The notes beneath the pieces were generated by a model. That model worked only from the letters and a program-made list of their open reading frames with translations. It ran no database searches and was not told the DNA's origin. From NCBI GenBank assembly GCA_934502905.1, contig CAKSVK010000003.1:1-64000 (forward strand): a DNA stretch of 64,000 bases, read 5' to 3'. Below are positions 25,776 to 33,996 of this stretch, piece by piece. Position 1 is the stretch's first letter; every line of letters starts with the position of its first letter. The position numbers and the translations under genes are program-made. The stretch is from an uncultured Chitinophagaceae bacterium. Lineage in GTDB: Bacteria > Bacteroidota > Bacteroidia > Chitinophagales > Chitinophagaceae.

Positions 25776-25783
25776 TAGCTTTG
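25776..25783 (+). promoter_or_regulatory. Candidate -7 element of the tmRNA promoter
   Basis: TAGCTTTG matches TAnnTTTG and lies 48 bp before the predicted tmRNA 5' end. No clean -33 TTTG is visible; precursor processing would remove the leader. Confidence 0.45.
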
Positions 25784-25830
25784 CCTGTTGTCTGAAAAAG
25801 ACGTAACTGAAATTCATTTTCAAATTGACC

Positions 25831-26200
25831 GGGGCCGACCGGTTTTGACAGCAAAGTTCTTTATATGTATAAGCATGCCGTGCGTTGTATAATTAGCACG
25901 TTAATCTGAATATTCAAACTTTAAATGGCAACAATGAGTATGCCATGGCTGCCTAATCAGTGATTAGCTAGTCATTCGGGCCGCCGTCCAGGTCTGTCTG
26001 TTACCGCGGGCCGCCGCCGACTTAAAAAGAAAACGGAATGCTGTTGCAAAAGGCTGTGATTGCAACATAAGACTCATCCAGCTAAGAAACAGATTGGTTT
26101 GCTGTTGTCCGGTCTGTTTCCGACAAATAATCATCAGATAAGCATGTAGAAGGCATATGGCGGGTTTGTTTGGACCAGGGTTCGACTCCCTGCGGCTCCA
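25831..26200 (+). ncRNA. ssrA: Transfer-messenger RNA (tmRNA)
   Basis: The 5' end GGGGCCGACCGGTTTTGACA and the 3' T-arm and acceptor GGACCAGGGTTCGACTCCCT then GCGGCTCCA pair into the alanyl tRNA-like domain (GGGGCCG with CGGCTCC, one G-U). CCA is not encoded. The tag frame is GGC AAC AAT GAG TAT GCC ATG GCT GCC TAA at 25927-25956, giving GNNEYAMAA if the resume codon is GGC. Length about 370 nt is normal. tmRNA with SmpB rescues stalled ribosomes and marks the nascent chain for proteolysis. Gene ends were set by pairing; the frames across it are not genes. Confidence 0.95.
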
Positions 26201-26324
26201 CAAAGGGATAGTAGGTGATTTATTATCCCTTTTTTCAACACGCTTCACCTGAAAAAGATAACTATATATTGAAAATTACCTTTTGGTAAAATAGGAGGAT
26301 CATGTTGCCAAAGGCACAGGTATA

Positions 26325-26396
26325 ATGAAAATAATATGCAACTTTATATTGTTGTTATGTGTCGGTATGCTGACCGTACTACAGGTAGAGTACTAA
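26325..26396 (+). CDS. Possible 23-residue signal-peptide-like ORF
   Basis: ATG at 26325 opens a short frame of MKIICNFILLLCVGMLTVLQ character ending TAA at 26396, close to tmRNA's 3' end. It may be a real microprotein or the truncated start of an exported protein whose rest is the following 61-residue frame. Very uncertain. Confidence 0.2.
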   Translation: MKIICNFILLLCVGMLTVLQVEY

Positions 26397-26403
26397 GATC
26401 TAA

Positions 26404-26589
26404 ATGTCTCAAATGGAAAAACGCGAATTGTTGGAAAATCCCGGGATGTTGAAACAAAGCGTTTCACAAAATGATGACACAGGAATCATGTGGGATGGAG
26501 ACGAAAGTTACCTGTTAATAGAAGAACGGCTTCAGGTCATCAAAAATTTGATACCAACATACTCCAGGCGTACGGAAAAGACTCCATAG
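26404..26589 (+). CDS. Small hypothetical protein, 61 residues
   Basis: The frame runs from ATG 26404 (or 26413) to a TAG that touches the stop of convergent uvrB. Sequence is acidic/helical (MWDGDESYLLIEERLQVIKNLI) with no signal or known domain. I do not recognise it. It could be the decayed body of a protein whose signal peptide is the 26325-26396 frame. Confidence 0.35.
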   Translation: MSQMEKRELLENPGMLKQSVSQNDDTGIMWDGDESYLLIEERLQVIKNLIPTYSRRTEKTP

Positions 26590-28632
26590 CTATTTCTTCA
26601 TTTCCTCCAGCTTTTTCTGCATGGCAAACATTTCATCGCGAAGGCGTGCCGCTTCCATGAAGTCCAGGTCCCGCGCTGCTTTTTCCATTTCCTTTTTCAC
26701 CTTTGCTATCGCTTTCTCCATCTTAGGGACGGTCAGGTACTCTTCCTGGTCCTCTGCCGCATAAGTAACCAGCCCCTCGTCCGGCGCCACCGCATACGGC
26801 TTATTTACATCATAACCTTTGATATCCAGCACGGATGTCTGTGCAAAAACCTGTTCCTTGGATTTGGTCACTGTGCGGGGTATAATATGATGCTCTATGT
26901 TGTGAGCAATTTGCTTTTCCCGCCGGCGGTTGGTTTCATCGATCGTGCGTTGCATGCTCTCTGTCATCTTATCGGCGTAGAATATAACCAGTCCGTCTAC
27001 ATTACGGGCGGCTCTTCCTGCTGTTTGCGTCAGGGACTTTTCGTTCCTCAAAAAACCTTCCTTGTCGGCGTCCAGTATGGCTACCAGCGACACTTCAGGC
27101 AGGTCAAGTCCTTCCCGCAACAGGTTCACTCCTACCAGCACGTCTATTTCGCCTAACCGAAGCTGCCGGAGTATCTCCACGCGATCCAGGGTATCTACCT
27201 CGCTGTGTATATATTTTGACTTGATGTTGATCCTGTGCAGGTATTTGTCCATTTCTTCGGCCATGCGTTTGGTTAAGGTAGTCACCAGCACCCGATCACC
27301 CTTTTTCACCCGTTTGTCAATTTCATCCAGCAGGTCATCAATCTGGTTGACGCTGGGACGGATCTCTATCGGGGGATCCAGCAGTCCTGTAGGGCGGACT
27401 ACCTGTTCTACTACTACCCCGCCTGTTTTCTCCAGCTCATAGTCCCCGGGAGTGGCCGACACATATACTGTCTGGTTCACAAGCGACTCAAATTCGTGAA
27501 AATTCAGGGGACGGTTATCCAATGCGGACGGAAGCCTGAAGCCGTAATCTACCAGGATAAGCTTACGGCTGCGGTCACCACCATACATGCCGCTGATCTG
27601 GGGGATGGTCTGGTGGCTTTCATCAATCACACATAAAAAGTCTTTAGGGAAGTAATCGAGCAGGCAGAACGGGCGTGTGCCCGGATCACGCCGGTCAAAG
27701 AAACGCGAATAGTTTTCAATCCCGTTGCAATAGCCGAGCTCCTTTATCATCTCCACATCATAATTCACTCTTTCTGTGATCCGCTGCGCTTCAATATATT
27801 TTCCCAGCGATTTAAAATATTCAGCCTGGCTGTGCATTTCATCCTGTATCTCCTGCATAACCTGCTGCAACATATCCTTAGGTGCCAGGTACAGGTTGGC
27901 CGGGAATATAGCAGCATTCTTTACAGATTCTATTCTCTTTCCGCTGCTGATCTCCAGGGTATCGATACTTTCTATCTCATCTCCGAAAAAACTGATGCGG
28001 TATCCGTGATCCATGTAGGGCAGGTTAATATCCACCGTATCTCCCTTTACCCGGAAGCTACCCCTGCCGAAGTCGCCCTGGCTGCGGTTATACAGGGAGT
28101 TAACGAGGGAATGGAGGAAGCCTTGCCTGCTGATCATCTGTCCCTGTTCTATCCTTATAACCCCATTGGCAAATTCCTTTGGATTACCAATACCATAGAT
28201 ACAGCTTACTGAAGCCACTACTATAATATCTCTCCGCCCCGTAAGCAGCTGCGCTGTCGCCTGCAGCCGGAGCTTATCCAGCTCCTCGTTGATAGACAGG
28301 TCTTTTTCTATATAAGTATCACTTACCGGCAGGTAAGCCTCCGGCTGAAAGTAGTCGTAATAAGAAACGAAATATCCTACTGCATTTTCAGGAAAGAACT
28401 GCCTGAATTCTCCGTACAACTGTGCTACCAGGGTTTTGTTATGTGTAAGCACCAGGGTGGGGCGTTGTATATTCTGTATGACATTCGCCATGGTAAAAGT
28501 CTTGCCGGAACCCGTCACCCCCAGCAATACCTGGTCTTTTTCCCCATCTGCCAATCCCTGGGTAAGCTGCCTGATGGCTTCCGGCTGATCGCCGGATGGT
28601 GTATAAGAAGAGTGTAATTTGAACAACGACAT
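26590..28632 (-). CDS. uvrB: UvrABC excision nuclease subunit B
   Basis: The 680-residue DNA damage recognition helicase has Walker A GVTGSGKTFTMANVI, YYDYFQPEAYLP, the Walker B-type CVIDESHQTIPQISGMYGGDRSRK, VYVSATPGDYE, VLVGVNLLREGLDLPEVSLVAILDADKEGFLR, TQTAGRAARN and a C-terminal UVR domain binding UvrC (DLDFMEAARLRDEMF). Length is normal. It is a single gene converging on the tmRNA side; uvrA and uvrC are not in the window. Confidence 0.98.
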   Translation of the reverse strand: MSLFKLHSSYTPSGDQPEAIRQLTQGLADGEKDQVLLGVTGSGKTFTMANVIQNIQRPTLVLTHNKTLVAQLYGEFRQFFPENAVGYFVSYYDYFQPEAYLPVSDTYIEKDLSINEELDKLRLQATAQLLTGRRDIIVVASVSCIYGIGNPKEFANGVIRIEQGQMISRQGFLHSLVNSLYNRSQGDFGRGSFRVKGDTVDINLPYMDHGYRISFFGDEIESIDTLEISSGKRIESVKNAAIFPANLYLAPKDMLQQVMQEIQDEMHSQAEYFKSLGKYIEAQRITERVNYDVEMIKELGYCNGIENYSRFFDRRDPGTRPFCLLDYFPKDFLCVIDESHQTIPQISGMYGGDRSRKLILVDYGFRLPSALDNRPLNFHEFESLVNQTVYVSATPGDYELEKTGGVVVEQVVRPTGLLDPPIEIRPSVNQIDDLLDEIDKRVKKGDRVLVTTLTKRMAEEMDKYLHRINIKSKYIHSEVDTLDRVEILRQLRLGEIDVLVGVNLLREGLDLPEVSLVAILDADKEGFLRNEKSLTQTAGRAARNVDGLVIFYADKMTESMQRTIDETNRRREKQIAHNIEHHIIPRTVTKSKEQVFAQTSVLDIKGYDVNKPYAVAPDEGLVTYAAEDQEEYLTVPKMEKAIAKVKKEMEKAARDLDFMEAARLRDEMFAMQKKLEEMKK

Positions 28633-28691
28633 AGAATGTAAAATTACAGACTTATGTCCGTAAAGGATGAAGTGAATTTTGTAAGCGGGAT

Positions 28692-28733
28692 ATCCGTTAT
28701 AAGGGGAAAATATGGGTGATCCGAAGTAACAGA
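28692..28733 (+). repeat. 42-bp direct repeat, copy 1
   Basis: Differs from the copy at 29033-29074 at three positions. Core block GGAAAATATGGGTGATCC is shared. The end TAACAGA is an inverted partner of the start TCCGTTA (one mismatch). Confidence 0.85.
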
Positions 28734-29032
28734 GCAGTATTGTTAGAAACCTTGGTTAAGTAGAATCAAAGAGGTGTGGTGCCCTGCCTGGATCTCTGCC
28801 ACAATAGGACCACCTCTGGCTAGCGCAGGTCTGTAGCTACGCTTTGTGTTGTTGGCTGACCTGTGCTTTGGTTTACTTATTTGCCCTTGCACAATCCAGG
28901 CTAAGCACAACGCATTATCTTGCCGCCAGTCAGGTGTATCGATAGCTTAGTAATGGAAAGGCACAACTTGTCCTGCTTGCGGAAGGTCTGGCCAAGCACT
29001 GAGCTGGGCTACCAAACCTGCGCCAGTAAGTT

Positions 29033-29074
29033 ATCTGTTATAAGAGGAAAATATGGGTGATCCAAAGTAACAGA
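29033..29074 (+). repeat. 42-bp direct repeat, copy 2
   Basis: 39 of 42 positions equal copy 1, 341 bp away. This copy begins (second base) TCTGTTA and ends TAACAGA, a perfect 7-bp inverted repeat at its own ends. Confidence 0.85.
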
Positions 29075-29272
29075 TTTCTGATAGCTGCCGGCCTATGGAA
29101 TACACGGAGGTGCGTTTACCTTCAGTGAGAACTATTCTCATTGCGGTAAAAACCAGAGATAACAAATGCTACAACAAAAGTTCATTTTCTCGGTCTGTAT
29201 AATTTTCCGGTTGGTGAAACTAACTGATAGTGGAGGCTACAGGTGGGTGTCATCACTCACCTGCGAAAAAGA

Positions 29273-30280
29273 TCAGTTGTACACCCTGTACATCTTTTCT
29301 GTTCTTTTCTTCAGCTTCCGTACAATAGATAGCGGCGAAATAACTTTTAATCCTTCGCCAAATCCCAGTAGCTCTCTTTCCAGCTCAAGATTGGGAATAA
29401 CCGTAATGCTGAAAAGAATACCTTCCCTGCCCGACTCCAGGATTTTCTGCGAAGGATGCAGTGGCTTTGTTTTGATATAAGGCGCCTGGTGATGGTCGGC
29501 CAGGAAAACCACTTCTACCGGGTTAACGCCTGTATGTGAAACGCCTATTATATCTGCAAAGTAGGTCTGCGCATTAAAGTCTTTGTTTTTCCTGTAGGGT
29601 TCATCCTGTAGCGGTTCTATGTTCAATATCCGGTCAAGCGCCAGCGTAAGCAGTTGCCTGTCTTTTTTGTGCATGCCCAATATAAACCAGCGGTTGCGGT
29701 ATTCTTTCAACAGGTAGGGATAAAAAATGAGCTGTCCCGGCTGACGTGCCTTGAACGATTGATAGGTAATGCTGAGCGTGGTCCTTTCAATAATGGATTT
29801 GTACAACAGGTCCAGCCATTCCAATCCCGCCAGGAGCTCATTCTTTTCAAAATCGATCACCGGTGCCTGGTGGTGCTGTTCACTATATATCTTATCTTCC
29901 AGCTTGCTGATCATTTCATTTACTTCATTAAAATGATTGAACCCTTTGAACTGTTTTAAAAGATGAGATACTTCCTGCAGTATGTTCAGATCCTGTGTGG
30001 TAAGGGGAATGTCTGTAATGGAATACTCCGGATCTTCGTATGTATAGTATTTTTTGTCTGTCACCACAATGGGCGCATTATATCCCAGTTGCTCACTTCG
30101 CATGGCTTTCAGGTCCATCCGTATAGTACGCATGCTGATAGGCTTATCGGTACCCTCATATTCATATAACGCGTCGGAGCACGCGTCTATCAGGTCCTCA
30201 ATTGTCCATTTACGCCGTCTGTTCTGTAAACATCTGTCAATGGTACGGTAGCGGATCAGTGCATTGCGGTTTACCGGCAT
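29273..30280 (-). CDS. WYL-domain transcriptional regulator
   Basis: 335 residues. The N-terminal region has a DeoR/YafY-like winged helix (ALIRYRTIDRCLQNRRRKWTIEDLIDACS, then PISMRTIRMDLKAMRSEQLGY). The WYL domain (about residues 165-235) shows TTLSITYQSF, YPYLLKEYRNRWFILGMHKK, LALDRI, and a C-terminal WCX segment. WYL domains sense ligands, often nucleic-acid or nucleotide, and regulate stress, repair and defence genes. Here it stands alone beside a CBS gene, with no visible defence locus. The target is unknown. Confidence 0.9.
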   Translation of the reverse strand: MPVNRNALIRYRTIDRCLQNRRRKWTIEDLIDACSDALYEYEGTDKPISMRTIRMDLKAMRSEQLGYNAPIVVTDKKYYTYEDPEYSITDIPLTTQDLNILQEVSHLLKQFKGFNHFNEVNEMISKLEDKIYSEQHHQAPVIDFEKNELLAGLEWLDLLYKSIIERTTLSITYQSFKARQPGQLIFYPYLLKEYRNRWFILGMHKKDRQLLTLALDRILNIEPLQDEPYRKNKDFNAQTYFADIIGVSHTGVNPVEVVFLADHHQAPYIKTKPLHPSQKILESGREGILFSITVIPNLELERELLGFGEGLKVISPLSIVRKLKKRTEKMYRVYN

Positions 30281-30340
30281 TTTTAGGGAAAGATAATATA
30301 AATTTTATTGGTGCCCTTAAGGTTCCCTGAAAAGGCAAAA

Positions 30341-30367
30341 GGCATAAAAGAGTTTATCTTTCATGCC
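30341..30367 (-). terminator. Possible hairpin terminator after the CBS gene
   Basis: GGCAT (30341-30345) pairs with ATGCC (30363-30367), continued after one mismatch by AAAGA/TCTTT. It lies 29 bp past the CBS gene's stop. The T-tract is moderate. Confidence 0.4.
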
Positions 30368-30395
30368 CTTCTGCTTCCCTTTGCATCAACTATTT

Positions 30396-30812
30396 TTAAT
30401 ATTGTTCCAGCATATATTTTATGACATCGGTTGTGGTCACAATGCCCTTTAGCTCCTCATTATCCACTACAGGCAGCGAATGGTATTCAGCTTCGCTGAA
30501 AATTTCCGCAACTTCCCTGATCGTGGTGTCGCTGGTCACTGTCCTGGGATTTTCGCTCATCACCTGCGGAATGTTCAGCATTTCCAGTATCGCCGCATCC
30601 ACCCCTTCCTGGTTGTCGAACAAGGCTCCGAAAGTAAGCCTGTTAATATCCGTGCGGCTGATGATTCCTACTATTTTTTTACCGCTTTTTACCGGCAGGT
30701 GCCTGATGCCTTTGGTTTTGAATATGGATGCTACATGCTCAAGACTGTCTTTTTCTGAAACACTGATGACATCCTTTGTCATTATGGCCGATACTGATTC
30801 TCTTTTTTTCAT
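30396..30812 (-). CDS. Two-CBS-domain protein
   Basis: 138 residues with two CBS motifs: MTKDVISVSEKDSLEHVASIFKTKGIRHLPV then VGIISRTDI, and MSENPRTVTSDTTIREVAEIFSEAEYHSLPVVDNEELKGIVTTTDVI. CBS pairs bind adenosyl nucleotides and regulate partner proteins. As a stand-alone module of this length (often called HPP/CBS regulator) its partner is unknown. It is upstream of the WYL regulator on the same strand with a probable terminator between. Confidence 0.9.
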   Translation of the reverse strand: MKKRESVSAIMTKDVISVSEKDSLEHVASIFKTKGIRHLPVKSGKKIVGIISRTDINRLTFGALFDNQEGVDAAILEMLNIPQVMSENPRTVTSDTTIREVAEIFSEAEYHSLPVVDNEELKGIVTTTDVIKYMLEQY

Positions 30813-30977
30813 ACCACCTTATTTTTACAATATATTCAAATGTAAAAATCCTGCGGTGTTGTCTGTCTGACCTGTATTCTCAGCCAGGTTGACTTTCGTC
30901 AGGTGACAACGATCTTTTGTTTCCTTATTCGTAAATAAAATTCCGTTCCCCGGCATGATCGTACCGCGTTATATATC

Positions 30978-30985
30978 TAATTTTG
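30978..30985 (+). promoter_or_regulatory. Candidate -7 element upstream of the outer-membrane receptor gene
   Basis: TAATTTTG fits TAnnTTTG, 25 bp before the ATG at 31011. The -33 box is not clear. Confidence 0.45.
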
Positions 30986-31010
30986 CAGCCCTGAAGCATA
31001 AAACGAACAG

Positions 31011-33512
31011 ATGAAAATTTCCGGGGAACAATTATTGGTTAATTTGGCCGAAATGATATATCCATCAGCTACGAATAAAAGACGTTTTACAGCCGGCATT
31101 TTGCCGGGCATAATTATGCTGATCCTGGGCTTTAATACTTTGTCCGCACAGGAAGCAGGTCGTTTTATCAGTGGAAAGGTACTGGATTCCGCTTCTTCCA
31201 AACCTGTTGCCTATGCCACGGTGGTATTGTCTAATGAAAAACAGGAGACCATTGCTTCGGGGTTCTCCAACGAAAACGGAGCATTCAAAATAAACTGGCA
31301 GCATCCGGGAACGTATACGCTGGAAGTAAGCTTTGTGGGATATGGGTTATATAGCCGCAACCTGGAATTGCAAACAGGTAAAGCCCATGTAGACCTGGGG
31401 ACCATTATTTTGAAAACTGCGTCGGAGACACTGAGCGAAATTACAGTGGTGTCCCGGAAGAGGATCGTAGACGTGCGCCCGGGAATGATCGTATATAACG
31501 CGGAAAACGACCTGTCTAACAAAGGAGGCACCGCTGTAGATGTGTTGCGTAAAGCGCCTGTATTGAATGTAGACGCGCAGGGAAATGTAAGCATGAGGGG
31601 AAGCAGCAACCTGAAGATACTTATCAATGGAAAATATTCCGGACAGATGGCCCGTAGCCCGGCAGATGCGCTTAATATGATGTCGGCAGAGATCATCAAA
31701 TCAGTGGAAGTAATTACTACGCCATCTGCAAAATACGATGCCGAAGGCGCTGCCGGGATCATCAATATTATTACAAAAAAGAACAGGAGAAGCTTTAACG
31801 GGGCAGTTGAGGTCACCGGCAGCAACCTGCAGCAGATGGTGAATCCGAGGGTCGGCTTTACAGCGGGTAAATGGGATGTTTCCTTTCACGGGCATATTCA
31901 CCGACTGAGGCAGAAGCATGCTTTTACGGTGGACCGGGAGCATTTCCGGGACGGCGCTGTTGCGGACCGCCTGCTGCAGACTTCAGAAAAGGATAATGCG
32001 GCACCCCACGGGTCAGCCGACCTGGCGATTGTATATACACCGGATTCCCTGACAGAAGTGAATATCGGCGTTAATACCTGGGTGGGCAAATGGCCGGAAA
32101 ATGCAAAGCTGCGGACAACGGTCATGGATGCTCATGGAGCAGTAAAGGAATATTACCAGCAGCAAACAACTTCCGGCGACCAGTATTTTGGCAGTGACAT
32201 CAATGTAGGATACAGCAGGAAGCTGAAACGCCCCGGGCAGGAGATCATACTGCTGGCGCAGCATAGTCCCGGCCGTTCGCAGGGGCCTTATCATGCTGTA
32301 ATGAAAGGAGGTAATGACCTGCTGCTGTATGAGGAAAAAAATGAAAACAAAATACGTAACCGGGAATGGACCTTCCAGGCAGATTATGTGCAGCCGCTGA
32401 CCAGGAGTGGGGCATATACCCTTGAGACCGGCGCCAAGGTAATCCTGAGAGCCGTAGAAAACGAATACGATGTGTATGCAAAAGAACTTTCTTCCGATTT
32501 TGAAAAGATAGCCGGCCGCTCGGACAATTTTAAATATAACCAAAACGTATGGGCCGGTTACCTGATGGGCAAGGCAAACTTTAAAAACGACTGGTATGCC
32601 GAAGCAGGGTTGCGGGGAGAGCTTACCAGGATTGACGGTCGCTTCTTGGTGGGGGCAAACTCATTCTCAAACAGCTTCAACAACCTGATCCCCACGGCAA
32701 CTGTTTCAAAAAAATTCGACGACCAGCATACTGTTACTGCCAGCTATACGCAGCGGTTGACAAGACCCTATATATGGGACCTGAACCCCAATGCAAATGC
32801 CAGTGACCCCAAAAATATCAGTACGGGCAACCCCGCGCTGCAACCGGAAATAGCACACCAGGCGGAGGTGGCATATGGTTTGAACATGGGTACTTCATTT
32901 TTTGTGAACACATCGTTGTACTGGAAACAAACCGATAATGCAATCCTTGATTTTACGGAAACCAATGATGAGGGAATCTCTACCACCAGCAAGCAGAACC
33001 TGGCAGCCAACAGGAGCACGGGGCTGAATATCTCTTCCTCCAGGACCTTCTCTCAAAGCTTTGCTATGAACGGGAACCTGAACCTGAGCTACCTGGATTA
33101 TGAAAGTAATGCATTGAAAATATTTAACGAAGGATGGGCTGCAGACATTGATATGAATTTTACGTTCAACTTTAAAAAGAATTATACCGTGCAGGCATTC
33201 GGTTCCTACAATACACGTTCTGTGGTGCTGCAGGGATTCAATTCCAATCAATATTATTACGGCTTTGCAGGGAAAAAAGAGTTCAAGGATCCTAAGGTAA
33301 CATTGACGCTTTCTTTACTGAACCCGTTTTCACCCTATAACCCAAGAACAGGCACAATTCAGTCTCCACAGTTTTATTCCGTAACGAAAAACAGGTATTA
33401 TCTGCGGTCGCTTCAGCTAACCCTGAACTGGGAATTCGGAAGCCGGCCGGGAGGAGGAACAAAGAGGAAGAAAATAAGCAATGACGACGTGATAGAACAG
33501 GGAAAAGGATAG
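31011..33512 (+). CDS. TonB-dependent receptor-like outer membrane beta-barrel protein
   Basis: 833 residues with a long signal region ending near TLSAQ. A CarboxypepD_reg-like domain follows (ISGKVLDSASSKPVAYATVVLSNE, YTLEVSFVGYG), then a plug-like domain (GGTAVDVLRKAPVLNVDAQGNVSMRGSSNLKILINGK, IIKSVEVITTPSAKYDAEGAAGIINIITKK) and a barrel of the OMP_b-brl_3 type. These proteins import nutrients or metal chelates; no SusD partner is nearby, which argues against a polysaccharide utilisation locus. An alternative start at residue 15 (MIYPSATNKRR) would give a more ordinary signal peptide. Confidence 0.9.
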   Translation: MKISGEQLLVNLAEMIYPSATNKRRFTAGILPGIIMLILGFNTLSAQEAGRFISGKVLDSASSKPVAYATVVLSNEKQETIASGFSNENGAFKINWQHPGTYTLEVSFVGYGLYSRNLELQTGKAHVDLGTIILKTASETLSEITVVSRKRIVDVRPGMIVYNAENDLSNKGGTAVDVLRKAPVLNVDAQGNVSMRGSSNLKILINGKYSGQMARSPADALNMMSAEIIKSVEVITTPSAKYDAEGAAGIINIITKKNRRSFNGAVEVTGSNLQQMVNPRVGFTAGKWDVSFHGHIHRLRQKHAFTVDREHFRDGAVADRLLQTSEKDNAAPHGSADLAIVYTPDSLTEVNIGVNTWVGKWPENAKLRTTVMDAHGAVKEYYQQQTTSGDQYFGSDINVGYSRKLKRPGQEIILLAQHSPGRSQGPYHAVMKGGNDLLLYEEKNENKIRNREWTFQADYVQPLTRSGAYTLETGAKVILRAVENEYDVYAKELSSDFEKIAGRSDNFKYNQNVWAGYLMGKANFKNDWYAEAGLRGELTRIDGRFLVGANSFSNSFNNLIPTATVSKKFDDQHTVTASYTQRLTRPYIWDLNPNANASDPKNISTGNPALQPEIAHQAEVAYGLNMGTSFFVNTSLYWKQTDNAILDFTETNDEGISTTSKQNLAANRSTGLNISSSRTFSQSFAMNGNLNLSYLDYESNALKIFNEGWAADIDMNFTFNFKKNYTVQAFGSYNTRSVVLQGFNSNQYYYGFAGKKEFKDPKVTLTLSLLNPFSPYNPRTGTIQSPQFYSVTKNRYYLRSLQLTLNWEFGSRPGGGTKRKKISNDDVIEQGKG

Positions 33513-33996
33513 TGTTTGCAGAGAGAGCCTGACCTTCAGAAGTACGTAAATTTCTTATGAGCTTTTGTTGAATGGAACGTTTATCCGGTTTTATGTTATC
33601 TCCTGCACGCAGGATCACGTACCCGGGTAACAACGGTCCCTCAGTTGCATATTCTTATAATGAACAGGTATCAAAATTAGTTTTTTCGGTCAGGGGGGGA
33701 CACTAACCCTGATGCACGCCGTGGTTTATGGGAGACAAACCTCTTGTTAGATGGCATTTCTAATAAAATCGAAACGGATCATTATTATATAAGGCACAGA
33801 GATCATGAATACTTTCGTTACCGCTTCTACAGTCCGCGTTATCCCCGGGAATATTTGCGTACATCAGCGGGAAACATTTCAAAAGATCCAATCCGGTTAC
33901 AGCAGACTGCCTGGCAAAACAACCTTATGGATGGTAAAAAATTAAGCGTGGCTCTTACTCCGGGATTTTTTAACTGCTCCTTTTGCCGGGAAGGTA
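33513..33996. other. Gap with no convincing gene
   Basis: About 480 bp. Short open frames exist (for example ATG 33803 to TAA about 33943, encoding roughly 46 residues) but show no signal or recognised domain, and neighbouring frames are equally open. I see no repeats here matching the others. Confidence 0.4.

Larger units (their letters stand above)
28633..29272. other. Non-coding gap between uvrB and the WYL regulator gene, with a pair of direct repeats
   Basis: About 640 bp with no convincing gene. It is dominated by two near-identical 42-bp direct repeats (28692-28733 and 29033-29074) that bracket about 300 bp of sequence. That inner part has weak similarity to the dispersed repeats at 43465 and 45009 (AAAGGCA-CAA-TGTCCTGC-like blocks near 28963). 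Confidence 0.55.

Noticed and set aside
26160-26200. tRNA-like T-arm and acceptor
   Set aside because: Belongs to the tmRNA; no anticodon arm precedes it.
25964-26248. 94-residue frame on the minus strand
   Set aside because: It lies within and across the 3' part of the tmRNA and has no signal or domain.
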